From: an uncultured bacterium
GTDB lineage: Bacteria; Bacillota; Clostridia; Oscillospirales; Oscillospiraceae
Length of the DNA stretch: 43,291 bases
Reading direction: 5' to 3'
NCBI GenBank assembly: GCA_949840775.1
Contig: CATKXO010000025.1
Span: 1 to 43,291 of the forward strand
This document shows, piece after piece, positions 16,726 through 25,167 of this stretch; positions within the stretch are counted from its first letter, which is position 1; the number at the start of each line of letters is the position of its first letter. The position numbers and the translations under genes are program-made. The notes below the pieces were generated by a model. The model had not been told where the DNA came from, made no database searches, and was given only the letters and a program-made list of their open reading frames with translations.

Positions 16726-16796
16726 TGTGGGACCCGGCCCCCTGGCCGGGTCATTCTCTCTGTGAAGATGTCCCGCCGAGGGCGGCGGGCCCCACA
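16726..16796. repeat. Palindromic intergenic element (copy 3)
   Basis: TGTGGGACC at the left and GGGCCCCACA at the right, with hairpins ACCCGGCCCCCTGGCCGGGT and CCCGCCGAGGGCGGCGGG. It starts 9 nt after the asnA stop and ends 20 nt before the reactivation-protein start. Confidence 0.85.
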
Positions 16797-16805
16797 ATTA
16801 TCTCC

Positions 16806-17819
16806 TCACAACAGCGTAATCCCCGCCTTCTCAGCGGCCTGGATGTTGGCCTCATCCCACAGGGAGGATTGGACCTCACCGATGTGGGCCTTGCCCAGCA
16901 GCAGCATGGACACCCGGCTCTGGCCAATGCCGCCCCCCATGGTCAGGGGCAGCTCGCCGTTGAGGAGCATCTTATGGAAGGGCAGCTCCCGGCGGTCCTC
17001 ACAGCCGGCCAGCTTGAGCTGGCGGGCCAGGCTCTCCTCGTCCACCCGGATACCCATGGAGGACACCTCGAAGGACCGGCCCCCCACGCTGTCCCACACC
17101 AGCAGGTCGCCGTTCAGGTCCCAGTCGTCGTAGTCGGGGGCCCGGCCGTCGTGGGGCTTTCCGGACTTCAAGACCCCGCCGATGCCCATGAGGAAGGTGG
17201 TGGGGTGGTCCTTGACAAAGGCGTCCTCCCGCTCCTTGGGGGTCTTGTCCGGGAACAGGTCCTCCAGCTCCTGGGCGGTGATAAAGGCGATGTCGGCAGA
17301 CACCAGGGGCAGGACGTTCAGCTGGGGGAAGACGGTGCGCAGGAAAGCCTGGGTCTCAAAGAGGGCATTGACGATGGCGCACACCGTCTGCTTCAAAAAC
17401 TCCACATTGCGCTGCTCCCGGGTGATGATCTTCTCCCAGTCCCACTGGTCCACGTAGGCGGAGTGGAGGGAGTCCAGCTCCTCGTCCCGGCGGATGGCGT
17501 TCATGTTGGTGTACAGGCCCTCGCCGGGGTGGAACTGGTAGCGCTTCAGGGCGTACCGCTTCCACTTGGCCAGGGAGTGGACCACGGCGGCGTCCCCCTC
17601 CACGCCGTTGACATCGAAGGCCACCGCCCGCTCCACGCCGTTCAGGTCGTCGTTCAGACCGGAGGACACCGGCACGAACAGCGGGGCGGATACCCGGTGC
17701 AGCCGCAGGGCCCCGGCCAGCTTGTCGGCAAAGAGCCGGTTGCCCAGGTCGATGGCCTTCTGGGTCTCGTAAATGGACAGCAGGGGCCTGTACCCCTGGG
17801 GCAAACGCATATCTTTCAT
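16806..17819 (-). CDS. asnA: Aspartate-ammonia ligase (asparagine synthetase A, EC 6.3.1.1)
   Basis: Makes asparagine from aspartate, ammonia and ATP with AMP release. The 337 residues match the family length (about 330). Motifs include YETQKAIDLGNRLFADKL at the N-terminus, SSGLNDDLNGVERAVAFD, AIRRDEELDSLHSAYVDQWDWE and the C-terminal GGGIGQSRVSMLLLGK ATP-binding loop of the class II aaRS-like fold. ATG 17819 has AAAGGAG about 9 nt upstream. The gene has its own promoter and probably leads the methionine synthase genes in one transcript (asnA, reactivation protein, metH), with a palindromic element in the first gap. Confidence 0.95.
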   Translation of the reverse strand: MKDMRLPQGYRPLLSIYETQKAIDLGNRLFADKLAGALRLHRVSAPLFVPVSSGLNDDLNGVERAVAFDVNGVEGDAAVVHSLAKWKRYALKRYQFHPGEGLYTNMNAIRRDEELDSLHSAYVDQWDWEKIITREQRNVEFLKQTVCAIVNALFETQAFLRTVFPQLNVLPLVSADIAFITAQELEDLFPDKTPKEREDAFVKDHPTTFLMGIGGVLKSGKPHDGRAPDYDDWDLNGDLLVWDSVGGRSFEVSSMGIRVDEESLARQLKLAGCEDRRELPFHKMLLNGELPLTMGGGIGQSRVSMLLLGKAHIGEVQSSLWDEANIQAAEKAGITLL

Positions 17820-17891
17820 AAAAAAGCTCCTTTTGTGATCCCGCTCTCGGGGCGGGACATCGAAATCAGAATAAGGGCATTGGATTTTCCT

Positions 17892-17920
17892 ATTATACTC
17901 GCTGGAAAGCAGAATTGCAA
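17892..17920 (-). promoter_or_regulatory. Promoter of asnA
   Basis: On the minus strand TTGCAA (17915-17920), 17 bp, TATAAT (17892-17897), about 73 bp before the asnA ATG. Confidence 0.8.
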
Positions 17921-17935
17921 TAAAAAACGCCTGCG

Positions 17936-18082
17936 GAGAGTGCCCTAACGCGCATTTTATCCAGAGATTATCTGTAGGGGCCGCCCCCTTGGGCGGCCCG
18001 AAACCAGGGAAAAGGTTGCACGTTGGTGGGCCGCCGAGGGCGGCGGCCCCTACATTTAAATCTGCGAAAAGGACAATCCCCA
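17936..18082. repeat. Palindromic intergenic element, long form (copy 4)
   Basis: Core at 17973-18054 with TGTAGGGG and CCCCTACA ends. The flanks CGCGCATTTTATCC (left) and TCTGCGAAAAGGACAATCCC (right) match copy 1. It starts 15 bp upstream of the asnA -35 and ends 25 nt from the stop of the lipoprotein gene. With the asnA promoter it explains most of the 288-bp gap. Confidence 0.85.
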
Positions 18083-18107
18083 CCTGCGCCGAAGGCACGA
18101 TTCCTGT

Positions 18108-19259
18108 CTATGGCCGGCCGCCGTCCTCCGCCGTGGCCTCGGGGACGCCGTCGTAGTCCCACTGGTGGTCGGTGTCGGCCAAAAAGTCGCTGGTGACGTT
18201 GAAGTAGGTGTACACAAACTCCCCATTTTCGTCCATCCAAGGCCGTGTGTCCCAGGTGGAGTCCACGCAGTACCACCCCCCGTCCAGCTTCACCATATTC
18301 CAGGCGTGGTTCTCCCGGTTGCCGAAAGCCGCCCCGGTGACAGTGATGCACTCGATCCCCGCCATGTCCATAAACAGCTGGAAGGTACAGGCGTAGCCCA
18401 GGCACACCCCTTTCCCCTTCATCAGCGGGCCGTAGGGCTCATAGGAGGTCCGGGGCGCTCCCCGCTTGGAATAGTGGGACTGGTCATAACTCACATGGGT
18501 GGTCAGCCAGGCGTAGAGAGCCAGCTCCTTGTCATAGTCGGACATGTCCGGGGTGACGCACTGGTCGAAAACAGCTTTCGCCGCCTCCAGCACCTGCTTG
18601 TCCTCCTTGGACAGGCCGGAATCGTCCCCGCTCTCCCAGGCAGCCAGGATGGCGGAATTGTCGAAGAGGGTCATGTCGTCCTTGCCGGGGTCCTTGTAAA
18701 TCAGACGGCCGTTGGGGCGCAGGTCATCCTCATCCGGGCCAAGGATGACTGGGATGCCCACGGCGTTGATTCCCTCGCCAAAGCAGCTCTCAAAGGCGGA
18801 TTCGGCCTGGTTCGGGTCCTCACAGACGAGGAGGGCCGCCCATTGCCCCTTGGAGAGAATCAGGGCGTTGTCGATCAAATCCACCTGGTCAGGGAGGTAG
18901 CCGGTAAAGGCCCCCTTCCGGTCCAGCAGATAGTCCTGTAGGGCGGCGGTCACCGTCTCCACATTCTGCTCGTCCACCCGGAGCACTGCCAGCTCAAAGG
19001 CCCGGGCCCCCTCTATTCGGGCGATGGCTCCATCGGCCCAGGGCACATCCTCCAGCTTGTAGTAGTCTTCTATGTAGCCGTCTATGTCCGAGGGCTCCAG
19101 ATACCATGTGAGGGTGTCCGACTCCTGGCTCTCGTCCAAATAGGCCAGTATGACACGGGCGATGGTCTCGGCGTCCTGGCCGGTGGTCACGTCTTCCTTC
19201 TTGCCGCACCCCGGCAGCAGCAGGAGCAGGGCCAGCAGCAGGGATAAGTATTTTTTCAT
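18108..19259 (-). CDS. Lipoprotein with DUF4358 and transglutaminase-like domains
   Basis: The 383-residue protein starts at ATG 19259 behind a near-perfect GGAGGTGAT. The signal peptide ends in the lipobox LLPGC (C18), so it is anchored outside the membrane. Residues 20-155 resemble DUF4358 (ALQDYLL, IDNALILSKGQWAALLVCED). From about 225 a transglutaminase-like domain shows the triad in GKGVCLGYACTFQLF (Cys), NRENHAWNMVKLDGGWY (His) and CVDSTWD (Asp). Such domains act as proteases or peptide cross-linkers on the cell surface; the substrate is unknown. It is transcribed alone from an extended -10 promoter. Confidence 0.8.
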   Translation of the reverse strand: MKKYLSLLLALLLLLPGCGKKEDVTTGQDAETIARVILAYLDESQESDTLTWYLEPSDIDGYIEDYYKLEDVPWADGAIARIEGARAFELAVLRVDEQNVETVTAALQDYLLDRKGAFTGYLPDQVDLIDNALILSKGQWAALLVCEDPNQAESAFESCFGEGINAVGIPVILGPDEDDLRPNGRLIYKDPGKDDMTLFDNSAILAAWESGDDSGLSKEDKQVLEAAKAVFDQCVTPDMSDYDKELALYAWLTTHVSYDQSHYSKRGAPRTSYEPYGPLMKGKGVCLGYACTFQLFMDMAGIECITVTGAAFGNRENHAWNMVKLDGGWYCVDSTWDTRPWMDENGEFVYTYFNVTSDFLADTDHQWDYDGVPEATAEDGGRP

Positions 19260-19284
19260 CGGTATCACCTCCAAAGCTGGGGAC

Positions 19285-19293
19285 AGTATAGCA
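19285..19293 (-). promoter_or_regulatory. Extended -10 promoter of the transglutaminase lipoprotein gene
   Basis: On the minus strand TGCTATACT, an extended -10 box with no good -35 at 17 bp. It is 26 bp before the ATG, leaving a short leader that is mostly the ribosome site. Confidence 0.5.
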
Positions 19294-19341
19294 GAGGTTT
19301 CTTACAAAAAACAGGGCAAGTTCCTTAAATTTTCATGAAGA

Positions 19342-19364
19342 AAGGGCGGCCGCAGGCCGCCCTT
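19342..19364 (-). terminator. Terminator hairpin after the threonine aldolase gene
   Basis: AAGGGCGGCC (19342-19351) and GGCCGCCCTT (19355-19364) pair with a 3-nt loop, 6 nt after the aldolase stop. The following minus-strand sequence is only moderately T-rich (TCTTCATG). Confidence 0.65.
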
Positions 19365-19370
19365 ATGCGG

Positions 19371-20399
19371 TTACAGGCTCTGAATGTCAGCAATGAGGGC
19401 GTCCACGTCCCCGTCGGTGGTGGACCAGGAGGTGCAGAACCGGACGGCGGTGTGTTCCCCGTCCACCTTGCCCCACACCTCAAAGGAGTATTTTTCCTCC
19501 AGCACCGACATAGCCGCGTTGGGCAGAACGGGGAACTGCTGGTTGGTGGGAGAGTTGACAAAGAGGGGCCAGCCCTTCTCCTCGAAAGCCGCCCGCAGGC
19601 GCAGAGCCTGGGCCACCTCCTGTCTGCCGATGTCCAGGAACAGCCCGTCCTGGAGGAACGCCTCGAACTGCACCCCCAGCAGCCTCCCCTTGGCCAGCAT
19701 TCCGCCCCTCTGCTTGATGAGGTAGCGGAAATCCTGGTCAAGATTGGGGTTAGAGATGACCACCGCCTCGCCAAAGAGCAGGCCCGCCTTGGTGCCCCCC
19801 AGGTAGAACACATCGCACAGCCGGGCCAGGTCGGGCAGCGTCACATCCGACGCCGCCAGCCCGCAGGCCAGCCGGGCCCCGTCCACGAACAGGGGCAGCC
19901 GCCAGCGGCGGCAGGTCTCGTGGATCGCCTCCAGCTCTGCCAGGGTGTACACCGTTCCCAGCTCGGTAGGGTGGGACAGGTAGACCATCCCCGGCTGGAC
20001 CATGTGCTCCCAGGCGGGGTCTGTGTGGTGGGCCTGGCAGCAGTCGTGAATCTGCCGGGCGGTGATTTTGCCCTCCACAGCGGCCAGGGCCAGCACCTTA
20101 TGGCCGGTGGACTCAATGGCCCCCGTCTCGTGGACGTTGATATGCCCCGTCCCGGCGCACAGCACCCCCTGGTGGGGCCGCAGGGCGGCGGCGATGACGG
20201 TGGTGTTGGCCTGGGTGCCCCCCACCAGGAAGTGGACCCCGGCCTCCGGAGCCTGGCACAGCGCCCGGAGCATGGCCCGGGCATGTTCGCAATGCCCGTC
20301 CACCCCGTAGCCGGGGCAGGCCTCCCCGTTGCTGTTCACCAGGGCCTCCAGGATTTTCGGGTGGGCTCCGGTGGTGTAGTCGCACTCAAAACGGATCAT
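19371..20399 (-). CDS. ltaE: Low-specificity threonine aldolase (PLP-dependent)
   Basis: The 342-residue fold-type I PLP enzyme cleaves threonine or allo-threonine to glycine and acetaldehyde. It starts at ATG 20399 (MIRFECDYTTGAHPKILEAL), 8 nt after AAAGGAG. Family motifs are GYGVDGHCEHARA, the FLVGGTQANTTVIAAAL cofactor loop, LPLFVDGARLACGLA (Asp on the pyridine nitrogen) and DVFYLGGTKAGLLFGEAVV, with the Schiff-base lysine in GGTKAG. It lies downstream of pheT on the same strand, separated by a palindromic element, so some readthrough from the Phe operon is possible. Confidence 0.88.
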   Translation of the reverse strand: MIRFECDYTTGAHPKILEALVNSNGEACPGYGVDGHCEHARAMLRALCQAPEAGVHFLVGGTQANTTVIAAALRPHQGVLCAGTGHINVHETGAIESTGHKVLALAAVEGKITARQIHDCCQAHHTDPAWEHMVQPGMVYLSHPTELGTVYTLAELEAIHETCRRWRLPLFVDGARLACGLAASDVTLPDLARLCDVFYLGGTKAGLLFGEAVVISNPNLDQDFRYLIKQRGGMLAKGRLLGVQFEAFLQDGLFLDIGRQEVAQALRLRAAFEEKGWPLFVNSPTNQQFPVLPNAAMSVLEEKYSFEVWGKVDGEHTAVRFCTSWSTTDGDVDALIADIQSL

Positions 20400-20422
20400 T
20401 AGGATACTCCTTTGGTATGGTA

Positions 20423-20494
20423 TGTAGGGGCGGATATTGTCCGCCCGCGGAAATTGCGGATGCCGGAGACGGGCGCACAATGTGCGCCCCTACA
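20423..20494. repeat. Palindromic intergenic element (copy 5, variant stems)
   Basis: Ends TGTAGGGGCG and CGCCCCTACA. The two inner hairpins (GGGCGGATATTGTCCGCCC and GGGCGCACAATGTGCGCCC) differ from the other copies and have AT-rich tops. It begins 3 nt after the pheT stop and ends 23 nt before the aldolase start. Confidence 0.85.
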
Positions 20495-20497
20495 GGA

Positions 20498-22906
20498 TCA
20501 GCGCAGCCGGGCCCCGCAGTCCTTCTCCAGGGCCTCCAGGATGGACTTCACGTCCTCGTCGGCCTCCTCGCTGGTGAGGGAGCGGTCGTCGGAGCGGAGA
20601 ACCAGGTTGAAGGCAACGGACTTCTTGCCCTCATCGACCCCCTTGCCCCGGTAGATGTCGAACAGGGAGACCTCTTTCAGCAGGCCCTTGGCCCCCTTGC
20701 GGATGGCCTCCTCCAGCTTGCCCACGGTGACCGCCTCCCCGCACACCACGGCGATGTCCCGGGTGACAGAGGGGAACTTGGGCAGGGGGACGTACTCGGG
20801 GTCGGCGCCTCTGGCCAGCATCAGCTCGTCGAAGGACAGCTCGGCGCAGTACAGCTCGCCATCCACGCCGAAGGCTTTGGCCACATTGGGGTGGACCTGG
20901 CCCAGCACACCCACCTGATCGGTGCCGCACCAGATTGTGGCAAAACGTCCGGGATGGTAGGAGGCGTCGGAGGGGGCTCCCAGGGAACCCTCAAAGTGGA
21001 CTTCCTCTGCCCGGATCTCCTTCAAAACGGCTTCCACGGCCCCTTTCAGGTCGTAGAAGTCGAAGCCCTCGCCGTAGGCCCCCAGGGTGAGCACCTTGGC
21101 CTCGTTGGCAAGGCCGTTCTCTCCACCGGGGAGATAAATCCGGCCCAGCTCATACAGCCGTACGTCCTTATTCCGATAGTTGTAGTTTCGGGCCAGGATG
21201 TCCAGCATGGAGGGCAGGGTGGTGGTGCGCATGATGGAGGTGTCCTCCCCCAGTGGGTTGAGGATTTTGAAGGATTTGCGGTGGAAATCGTTCTCCGGCC
21301 AGCCGATCTTGTCGTACCAGGTGGGGGAGATAAAGGAGTAGGTGATGATCTCGTCGTAGCCGCAGGACCGGCACATGGCCCCCAGCCGCTGCTCCAGCCG
21401 CTGCTCGGGGGAGTAGCCTCCCAGGGTGGTCTGGCCCCGCATGAGGGTGGTGGAGATGTTATTGTAGCCGTAGAACCGGGCCACCTCCTCGGCCAGGTCG
21501 GCCATCTCCTTCACGTCCCCCCGCCAGGAGGGAATGGTGAGGGTCTGATCATCATGGAGCTCAAAATTGATGCGTTCCATGATCTGCGCCATCTCGCCTT
21601 GAGAAATATCTGTGCCCAACAGGGCGTTGATCTTGTCAGGCTCCAGCTTCAAAACGGTGGGCTGGGGGACGTAGTTGAGGATGTCAATGACCCCATCCAC
21701 GACCTCGCCGGCCCCCAGCAGCTCCACCAGCTCACAGGCCCGGTTGACGGCGGGGAGGGTGTTCATGGGGTCCAGCCCCTTCTCGAACTTGGCGGAGGCC
21801 TCAGTGCGCATCCCCAGGGCCAGGGCCCCCTTGCGGATGCAGGTGCCGTCGAAGCAGGCGGACTCGAAGACCACATCGGCGGTGTCGTCCACGATCTCGG
21901 AGTTCAGCCCGCCCATGATACCTGCCAGACCCACGGCCCGGCCCTCGTCGGCAATCACTAAGTGGTTGGCGGTGAGAACGTGCTCCTTGCCGTCCAGAGT
22001 GGTGAGCTTCTCCCCCTCCGCCGCCCGGCGGACGATGATCTTGCCGCCGTTGACATAGCGGTAGTCAAAGGCGTGCATGGGCTGGCCGTACTCCAGCATG
22101 ACGTAGTTGGTGATGTCCACGATGTTGTTGATGGGCCGCACCCCCATGGCCCGCAGCCGCTCCCGCATCCACTTGGGGGAGGGGCCGATCTTCACATTGC
22201 GGACCATCCGGGCGGTGTACCGGGGGCACAGCTCGGGGTCGGGGGTCTCCACGTCCAGCAGCTCGGGGAGGACGCCTTCGCCTCCGCCCTTGACTATCGG
22301 CTCATGGAGGGTACAGGGCACGTCGAAGGTGGCGGATACCTCCCGGGCCAGACCGATCACGCTGAGGCAATCGGGGCGGTTGGGAGTGATCTCAAACTCC
22401 ACCACGTGGTCGTCCAGGCCCACGGCGGTGCGGATGTCCTCGCCGATGGTGAGGTTGGTCAGCTCCGGGTCGTCGGACAAAATCCAGATGCCGTTCTCAT
22501 AGGCTGTGGGGAAGTCCCGCTGGTCCAGCCCCAGCTCCTGGAAGGAGCACAGCATCCCGTCGGACAGCTCCCCCCGGAGCTTACCGGCCCTGATCTCCTT
22601 GCCGCCGGGGAGGAGGGAGCCGTCCAGGGCCACGGGGACAATGTCCCCCTCCTTCACGTTCTGCGCGCCGGTGACGATCTGGATGGGAACCCCCCGGCCC
22701 GCGTCCACCTGGCAGATCCACATGTGGTCGCTGTTCTCGTGGCGCTTCATGGACAGCACCTTGCCCACCACCACGTTTTTGATCTCCTCTCCCAGGTCGT
22801 GGGTCAGCTCCACCTTGGAGCCGGAGAGGGTCATGGCCTCCGCGAACTGGCGGTCGCCGGCGTCAATCGCAACAAACTCGTTGAGCCATTTTCTGCTTAA
22901 ATTCAT
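20498..22906 (-). CDS. pheT: Phenylalanyl-tRNA synthetase beta subunit (EC 6.1.1.20)
   Basis: The 802-residue subunit of the alpha2-beta2 enzyme that charges tRNA-Phe. It starts at ATG 22906 (MNLSRKWLNEFV) behind GAGGAG. The N-terminal EMAP-like tRNA-binding domain (about 40-150; VVVGKVLSMKRHENSDHMWICQVD) is followed by the B3/B4 editing region (RPDCLSVIGLAREVSA), the B5 domain and catalytic-like core, and a C-terminal anticodon-binding FDX-ACB domain (KFPSVTRDIAVVCGE to the end). It is the last gene of the Phe T-box unit. A palindromic element occupies the whole pheS-pheT spacer. Confidence 0.97.
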   Translation of the reverse strand: MNLSRKWLNEFVAIDAGDRQFAEAMTLSGSKVELTHDLGEEIKNVVVGKVLSMKRHENSDHMWICQVDAGRGVPIQIVTGAQNVKEGDIVPVALDGSLLPGGKEIRAGKLRGELSDGMLCSFQELGLDQRDFPTAYENGIWILSDDPELTNLTIGEDIRTAVGLDDHVVEFEITPNRPDCLSVIGLAREVSATFDVPCTLHEPIVKGGGEGVLPELLDVETPDPELCPRYTARMVRNVKIGPSPKWMRERLRAMGVRPINNIVDITNYVMLEYGQPMHAFDYRYVNGGKIIVRRAAEGEKLTTLDGKEHVLTANHLVIADEGRAVGLAGIMGGLNSEIVDDTADVVFESACFDGTCIRKGALALGMRTEASAKFEKGLDPMNTLPAVNRACELVELLGAGEVVDGVIDILNYVPQPTVLKLEPDKINALLGTDISQGEMAQIMERINFELHDDQTLTIPSWRGDVKEMADLAEEVARFYGYNNISTTLMRGQTTLGGYSPEQRLEQRLGAMCRSCGYDEIITYSFISPTWYDKIGWPENDFHRKSFKILNPLGEDTSIMRTTTLPSMLDILARNYNYRNKDVRLYELGRIYLPGGENGLANEAKVLTLGAYGEGFDFYDLKGAVEAVLKEIRAEEVHFEGSLGAPSDASYHPGRFATIWCGTDQVGVLGQVHPNVAKAFGVDGELYCAELSFDELMLARGADPEYVPLPKFPSVTRDIAVVCGEAVTVGKLEEAIRKGAKGLLKEVSLFDIYRGKGVDEGKKSVAFNLVLRSDDRSLTSEEADEDVKSILEALEKDCGARLR

Positions 22907-22935
22907 ATATAAAACTCCTCTTGTTGTGGAAATCA

Positions 22936-23017
22936 TGTGGGACCCGCCCCCCTGGGCGGGTCACTTTCTCGAATCCTGATCCTATTTGATGGCCCGCCCA
23001 AGGGGGCGGGCCCCACA
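22936..23017. repeat. Palindromic intergenic element inside the pheS-pheT spacer (copy 6)
   Basis: TGTGGGACC and GGGCCCCACA ends with hairpins ACCCGCCCCCCTGGGCGGGT and GGCCCGCCCAAGGGGGCGGGCC. It lies 13 nt after the pheS stop and 29 nt before the pheT start, between genes whose products are needed in equal amounts. Confidence 0.88.
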
Positions 23018-23030
23018 CAGGCAATTCAGG

Positions 23031-24056
23031 TCAGAACTGCTCCAAAAACCGCACGTCGTTCTCAAAGATGAGCCGCAGGTCGGCGATCTTGAACCGGCGC
23101 ATGGCGGTGCGCTCCAGGCCCATGCCGAAGGCCCAGCCCGACCACTCCTCCGGGTCGATGCCGGCCATGCGGAGCACGTTGGGGTGGATCATCCCGGCCC
23201 CCAGCAGCTCAATCCAGCCCTCGCCCTTGCAGGTGGGGCAGCCCGCGCCGCCGCACTTGTGGCACTGCACGTCCATCTCGCAGGAGGGCTCGGTGAAGGG
23301 GAAGTGGTGCGGGCGGAAGCGGGTGACGGTGCCCTTGCCGAAGAGCTCCTCGGCCAGCAGGTTCAGGGTGCCCTTCAAATCGGCCATGGTGACGTGCTTG
23401 TCGATGACCATCCCCTCCACCTGGTGGAACATGGGGGAGTGGGTTGCGTCCACCTCGTCCTTGCGGTACACCCGGCCGGGGGCGATGATGCGGATGGGCA
23501 GGGACATGGTGTCCATGGCCCGGACCTGCATGGGGGAGGTCTGGGACCGGAGCATTACCCGGCTGTCCTCGTCGAAGTAGAAGGTGTCGGACCAGTCCCG
23601 GGAGGGGTGGCCCTCCTCGGCGTTGAGGCGGTCGAAGTTCAGCTCGGCCAGCTCCACCTCGGGGCCGTCCAGTACGGTGAAGCCCATGCCTACGAAGATG
23701 TCCTTGATCTCGTCCAGGGCGCTGTACATGGGGTGCTTGTGGCCCATTTTCACGGTCTTGCCGGGGACGGTAACATCCAGGGTTTCGGCCTTGAGCCGGG
23801 CCTCCATGGCGGCGGACTCCAGCTTTTTGCCGGCGGTCTCGATGGCGCTCTCCAGGGCGGAGCGGACCTCGTTGGCCAGGGCACCCATGGCGGGCCGCTC
23901 CTCGGCGGACAGCCGGCCCATCTGCTTGAGGACGGCGGTGAGCTCCCCTTTCTTGCCCAGGTATTTCACCCGCAGCTCGTCCAGAGCGGCGGGTGAGGCC
24001 ACCCCCTCAAAGGCGGACAGTGCCTCGCTTTTGATTTTTGCTAACTGTTCTTTCAT
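23031..24056 (-). CDS. pheS: Phenylalanyl-tRNA synthetase alpha subunit (EC 6.1.1.20)
   Basis: The 341-residue catalytic subunit. An N-terminal coiled coil (1-85) leads to the class II core: GHKHPMYSALDEIKDIF, motif 1 (GFTVLDGPEVE), motif 2 (RIIAPGRVYRKDEVDATHSPMFHQVEG) and motif 3 (GWAFGMGLERTAMRRF). A cysteine cluster (CHKCGGAGCPTCKG) sits in the late part of the core; comparable insertions occur in other bacterial PheS. It starts at ATG 24056 behind AAAGGAG, 19 nt after the deacetylase gene, and is controlled by the upstream T-box. Confidence 0.97.
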   Translation of the reverse strand: MKEQLAKIKSEALSAFEGVASPAALDELRVKYLGKKGELTAVLKQMGRLSAEERPAMGALANEVRSALESAIETAGKKLESAAMEARLKAETLDVTVPGKTVKMGHKHPMYSALDEIKDIFVGMGFTVLDGPEVELAELNFDRLNAEEGHPSRDWSDTFYFDEDSRVMLRSQTSPMQVRAMDTMSLPIRIIAPGRVYRKDEVDATHSPMFHQVEGMVIDKHVTMADLKGTLNLLAEELFGKGTVTRFRPHHFPFTEPSCEMDVQCHKCGGAGCPTCKGEGWIELLGAGMIHPNVLRMAGIDPEEWSGWAFGMGLERTAMRRFKIADLRLIFENDVRFLEQF

Positions 24057-24075
24057 CGGTAAAACTCCTTTATTG

Positions 24076-24903
24076 TTAGGATGGTAAAAGCTTGCTCACC
24101 GGCTTGCCCATCTCCACGTTGCACCGCTTCATGCCATACAGCCCGTCGGAGACATCCCAGGCACCGTGGCGGGTGATGGCGGTGACGGTAAAGTGCTCCC
24201 GGATAAAGGCGGAGGCCCACTTGTCGGTGAGGCCGTTGGGGTAGGCGAAAAACAGGGGCGCGGTCCCCACGTTCTCCTCAATCAAGCTGATGCTGGTCTG
24301 GAGGTCGGAGAGGACCCTGGCCTCGTAGTCCGCCCGGCTCTCCCCCTTGAGCCGCCTGATGCCGGTCTCTCCCTCGTGGCAGCGGTAGGTGTGGGAGCCG
24401 ATCTCCACCAGCCCGGACTGGGCCATCTCCCGGCACATGTCCCAGGTGAGGTAGTCCAGGGCGGGGTCGTCCACATAGCCGGCGATGACAGAGATCACCG
24501 CTTTGGCCTGGAACTCCTGGAGAAGGGGATAGGCCAGGGTGTAGTTGCTGCCATATCCGTCGTCGAAGGTGAGCAGCACAGCCTTTTCCGGCAGGGGCTC
24601 CCGGTTGGCCAGCTGGCTGGGCAGCACAGTGGTCCAGCCGTGGCCGGCCATCCATTCCAGGTCCTCCCGGAAGCGGGTATCCGTCACCATCCAGGCGTTG
24701 CAGGGCGTTCCCTCCGGGACAAAGTGGTGGTACATCAGCACGTACAGCCTGGTGTTGGCCGGTTCAGCCTCCTGCTCAGGTGCAGGGACGCAGATGGAGG
24801 GCGGCTCCGGAAGCGGCTTTTCCTCAGACACTGGAGGAGGGCCCACGTTGGGGGCAATCAGTGTGTTGAACAGGAGCAGAAAGGTGGAAATAAACCATTT
24901 CAC
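24076..24903 (-). CDS. Polysaccharide deacetylase (NodB/CE4 family) in the Phe T-box operon
   Basis: The 275-residue protein starts at GTG 24903 with AAAGGAGGGAT just upstream; longer in-frame starts would read through the T-box terminator. An N-terminal hydrophobic helix (3-18) is a signal or anchor, followed by a Pro/Glu-rich linker and a CE4 domain with LTFDDGY (111-117, catalytic Asp pair) and SHTYRCH (170-176, metal His pair). Such enzymes remove N-acetyl groups from peptidoglycan or other surface glycans. It is the first gene after the T-box and 19 nt from pheS, so its expression should follow Phe-tRNA charging, an unusual pairing. Confidence 0.85.
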   Translation of the reverse strand: MKWFISTFLLLFNTLIAPNVGPPPVSEEKPLPEPPSICVPAPEQEAEPANTRLYVLMYHHFVPEGTPCNAWMVTDTRFREDLEWMAGHGWTTVLPSQLANREPLPEKAVLLTFDDGYGSNYTLAYPLLQEFQAKAVISVIAGYVDDPALDYLTWDMCREMAQSGLVEIGSHTYRCHEGETGIRRLKGESRADYEARVLSDLQTSISLIEENVGTAPLFFAYPNGLTDKWASAFIREHFTVTAITRHGAWDVSDGLYGMKRCNVEMGKPVSKLLPS

Positions 24904-24928
24904 TGTAAATCCCTCCTTTTCAGCAAAG

Positions 24929-25161
24929 AAAAACGCCCTCCGCCCCTGTCGCTGGGACGAAAGGCAAACCCTTCCGCGGTACCACCCGCATTCGCGCCCA
25001 AGGCGCGCGCTCAAAGCCCTGTAACGGCGGCAAACCGTCCCCCTCTCAGGGGCCGCTCCCGGGCGAACCAAGCGGACCTGTCTCCAGGGCGGCTTTCAGC
25101 CGATGGCCGCCCCTCTCTGGTGAGTGTGTTCCGCTATTTTCCCGTTCCACACATTTGAACA
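24929..25161 (-). promoter_or_regulatory. T-box leader, Phe specifier, with terminator
   Basis: On the minus strand the leader contains the T-box core GGTGGTACCGCGG (complement of 24974-24986), which pairs with uncharged tRNA. A 12-bp terminator stem (24935-24946 with 24954-24965, loop AGCGACA) follows, with a T-run at 24929-24933. In Stem I, TTC at 25065-25067, followed by GCCCGGGAGC, sits where other T-boxes carry the specifier codon (compare ATC-GCCCCGGAGC). TTC predicts tRNA-Phe, in agreement with pheST downstream. Uncharged tRNA-Phe should relieve termination of the deacetylase-pheS-pheT unit. Confidence 0.92.
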
Positions 25162-25167
25162 CCCGTA

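Noticed and set aside
16706-16726. Upstream ATG adding seven residues to the methionine synthase reactivation protein
   Set aside because: It coincides with the end of a palindromic element and lacks a ribosome site, whereas the next ATG has AGAGGA at good spacing.
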